Origin: Hyphomicrobiales bacterium
GTDB lineage: Bacteria > Pseudomonadota > Alphaproteobacteria > Rhizobiales > Beijerinckiaceae
Assembly: GCA_025363375.1 (NCBI GenBank)
Contig: JANYDZ010000331.1
Span: forward strand, 1-5,513
Reading direction: 5' to 3'
Length of the DNA stretch: 5,513 nt
The number at the start of each line of letters is the position of its first letter. Position 1 is the first letter of the stretch. The notes beneath the pieces are model-generated. The model made no database searches, had not been told where the DNA came from, and saw nothing but the letters and a program-made list of their open reading frames with translations. Below are positions 5,097-5,513 of the stretch, one piece after another. Position numbers and translations under genes: made by a program.

Positions 5097-5513
5097 TCAG
5101 CCCGCCTTGATTCCGCGCCTTGCGAGAAAATCGACCACGACCCGCACGTGCTCGCCCACAACTTCGTGCCATTGCTCCGGCGGCGCGACGTCAACGGCCA
5201 AATCCGGCCCCAGAATATCGAACAATTCCGCGCCGGGAATGAGGCTCTGCGCGGTGCGCGCCACGGCGCGCGGATGCGACAGGTCATTGCCGGGTATGAC
5301 GCAGGTCGGGATCTTGATCGAGGCGAGGTCTTCTTTCGTGCAGCCTATAATCGGCAGTTTGGCGCCGGCCAGAAAATACGCGCGCCAATGGTCCATCACT
5401 TTGATGAAATGGTTCACGTTGGTCGCCATCAGCAGCGCGCGGTTCTCCCGATTGGCCTCGCACATGTCCTTGAAATGATCGAGCTCGGTTACGGCCTTCA
5501 TGCCGCCGGCGCG
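5097..5513 (-). CDS. Alpha/beta-hydrolase-like protein, C-terminal 138 residues, runs off right edge
   Basis: Seen: an open minus-strand frame from the window edge to TGA at 5097. The Met at 5501 is internal, preceded in frame by Arg-Ala-Gly-Gly, so it should not be taken as the start. The strand-turn segment IKIPTCVIPGNDLSHP (about fragment residues 66-80) is the usual 'ipt-lvi-pG-D--hp' stretch of alpha/beta hydrolases, where the acid of the catalytic triad sits; Asp77 of the fragment is the candidate. LIPGAEL follows, then a terminal helix, HEVVGEHVRVVVDFLARRG, with His residues (GEH) as candidate catalytic base. Known: such proteins run about 260-300 residues, so the nucleophile elbow and oxyanion region lie outside the window and the substrate cannot be inferred. 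An esterase or lactonase role is possible. The old yellow enzyme gene follows on the same strand after 111 nt. Confidence 0.75.
   Translation of the reverse strand, partial: RAGGMKAVTELDHFKDMCEANRENRALLMATNVNHFIKVMDHWRAYFLAGAKLPIIGCTKEDLASIKIPTCVIPGNDLSHPRAVARTAQSLIPGAELFDILGPDLAVDVAPPEQWHEVVGEHVRVVVDFLARRGIKAG

Noticed and set aside
5080..5478. A 132-codon plus-strand frame opposite the hydrolase
   Set aside because: It is antisense to a recognisable alpha/beta-hydrolase C-terminus and has no motif of its own.
1..5513. CRISPR arrays, insertion sequences, tRNA genes, toxin-antitoxin or phage-defence genes
   Set aside because: Nothing in either strand showed spaced direct repeats, terminal inverted repeats with a transposase, tRNA-like folds or defence-type domains.

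Overview
The window looks like a chromosomal stretch of a GC-rich alphaproteobacterium, most likely in the Hyphomicrobiales (Rhizobiales) or a close relative. The basis is the strong G/C preference at third codon positions and the sequence style of two housekeeping proteins, ParC (core motif HPHGDQAIYDA) and RecO (opening MEWRDEGLIIG). The genus cannot be fixed from the sequence alone. No mobile element, CRISPR array, tRNA or rRNA was seen.

Layout from left to right. (1) The N-terminal 421 codons of parC (topoisomerase IV subunit A) on the minus strand; the gene runs off the left edge. (2) A 250-bp divergent spacer (1265-1514) with nested inverted repeats and promoter-like elements facing both ways. 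(3) A small plus-strand gene (1515-1715) for a 66-residue exported or membrane-anchored protein of unknown function with a C-terminal cysteine pair. Its stop codon overlaps that of recO inside one CTAG. (4) recO on the minus strand. (5) A YnfM-like major facilitator transporter on the minus strand, 11 nt upstream of recO, whose stop codon overlaps the recO ribosome-binding site. (6) A YqjM/XenA-type old yellow enzyme on the minus strand with its full set of active-site residues. (7) The C-terminal 138 residues of an alpha/beta-hydrolase-like protein on the minus strand, running off the right edge.

Five of the six genes point the same way. The transporter and recO probably share a transcript. 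The oxidoreductase seems to have its own promoter and the transporter may also have one. recO and parC belong to DNA repair and chromosome topology and often lie near each other in alphaproteobacteria. The hydrolase, old yellow enzyme and transporter look like an accessory metabolic or detoxification group placed where era is often found upstream of recO.

No clearly new multi-gene system is visible. The points most worth a second look are the symmetric divergent control region, the small Cys-pair protein that shares its stop codon with recO, and the replacement of era by a transporter/ene-reductase block upstream of recO.
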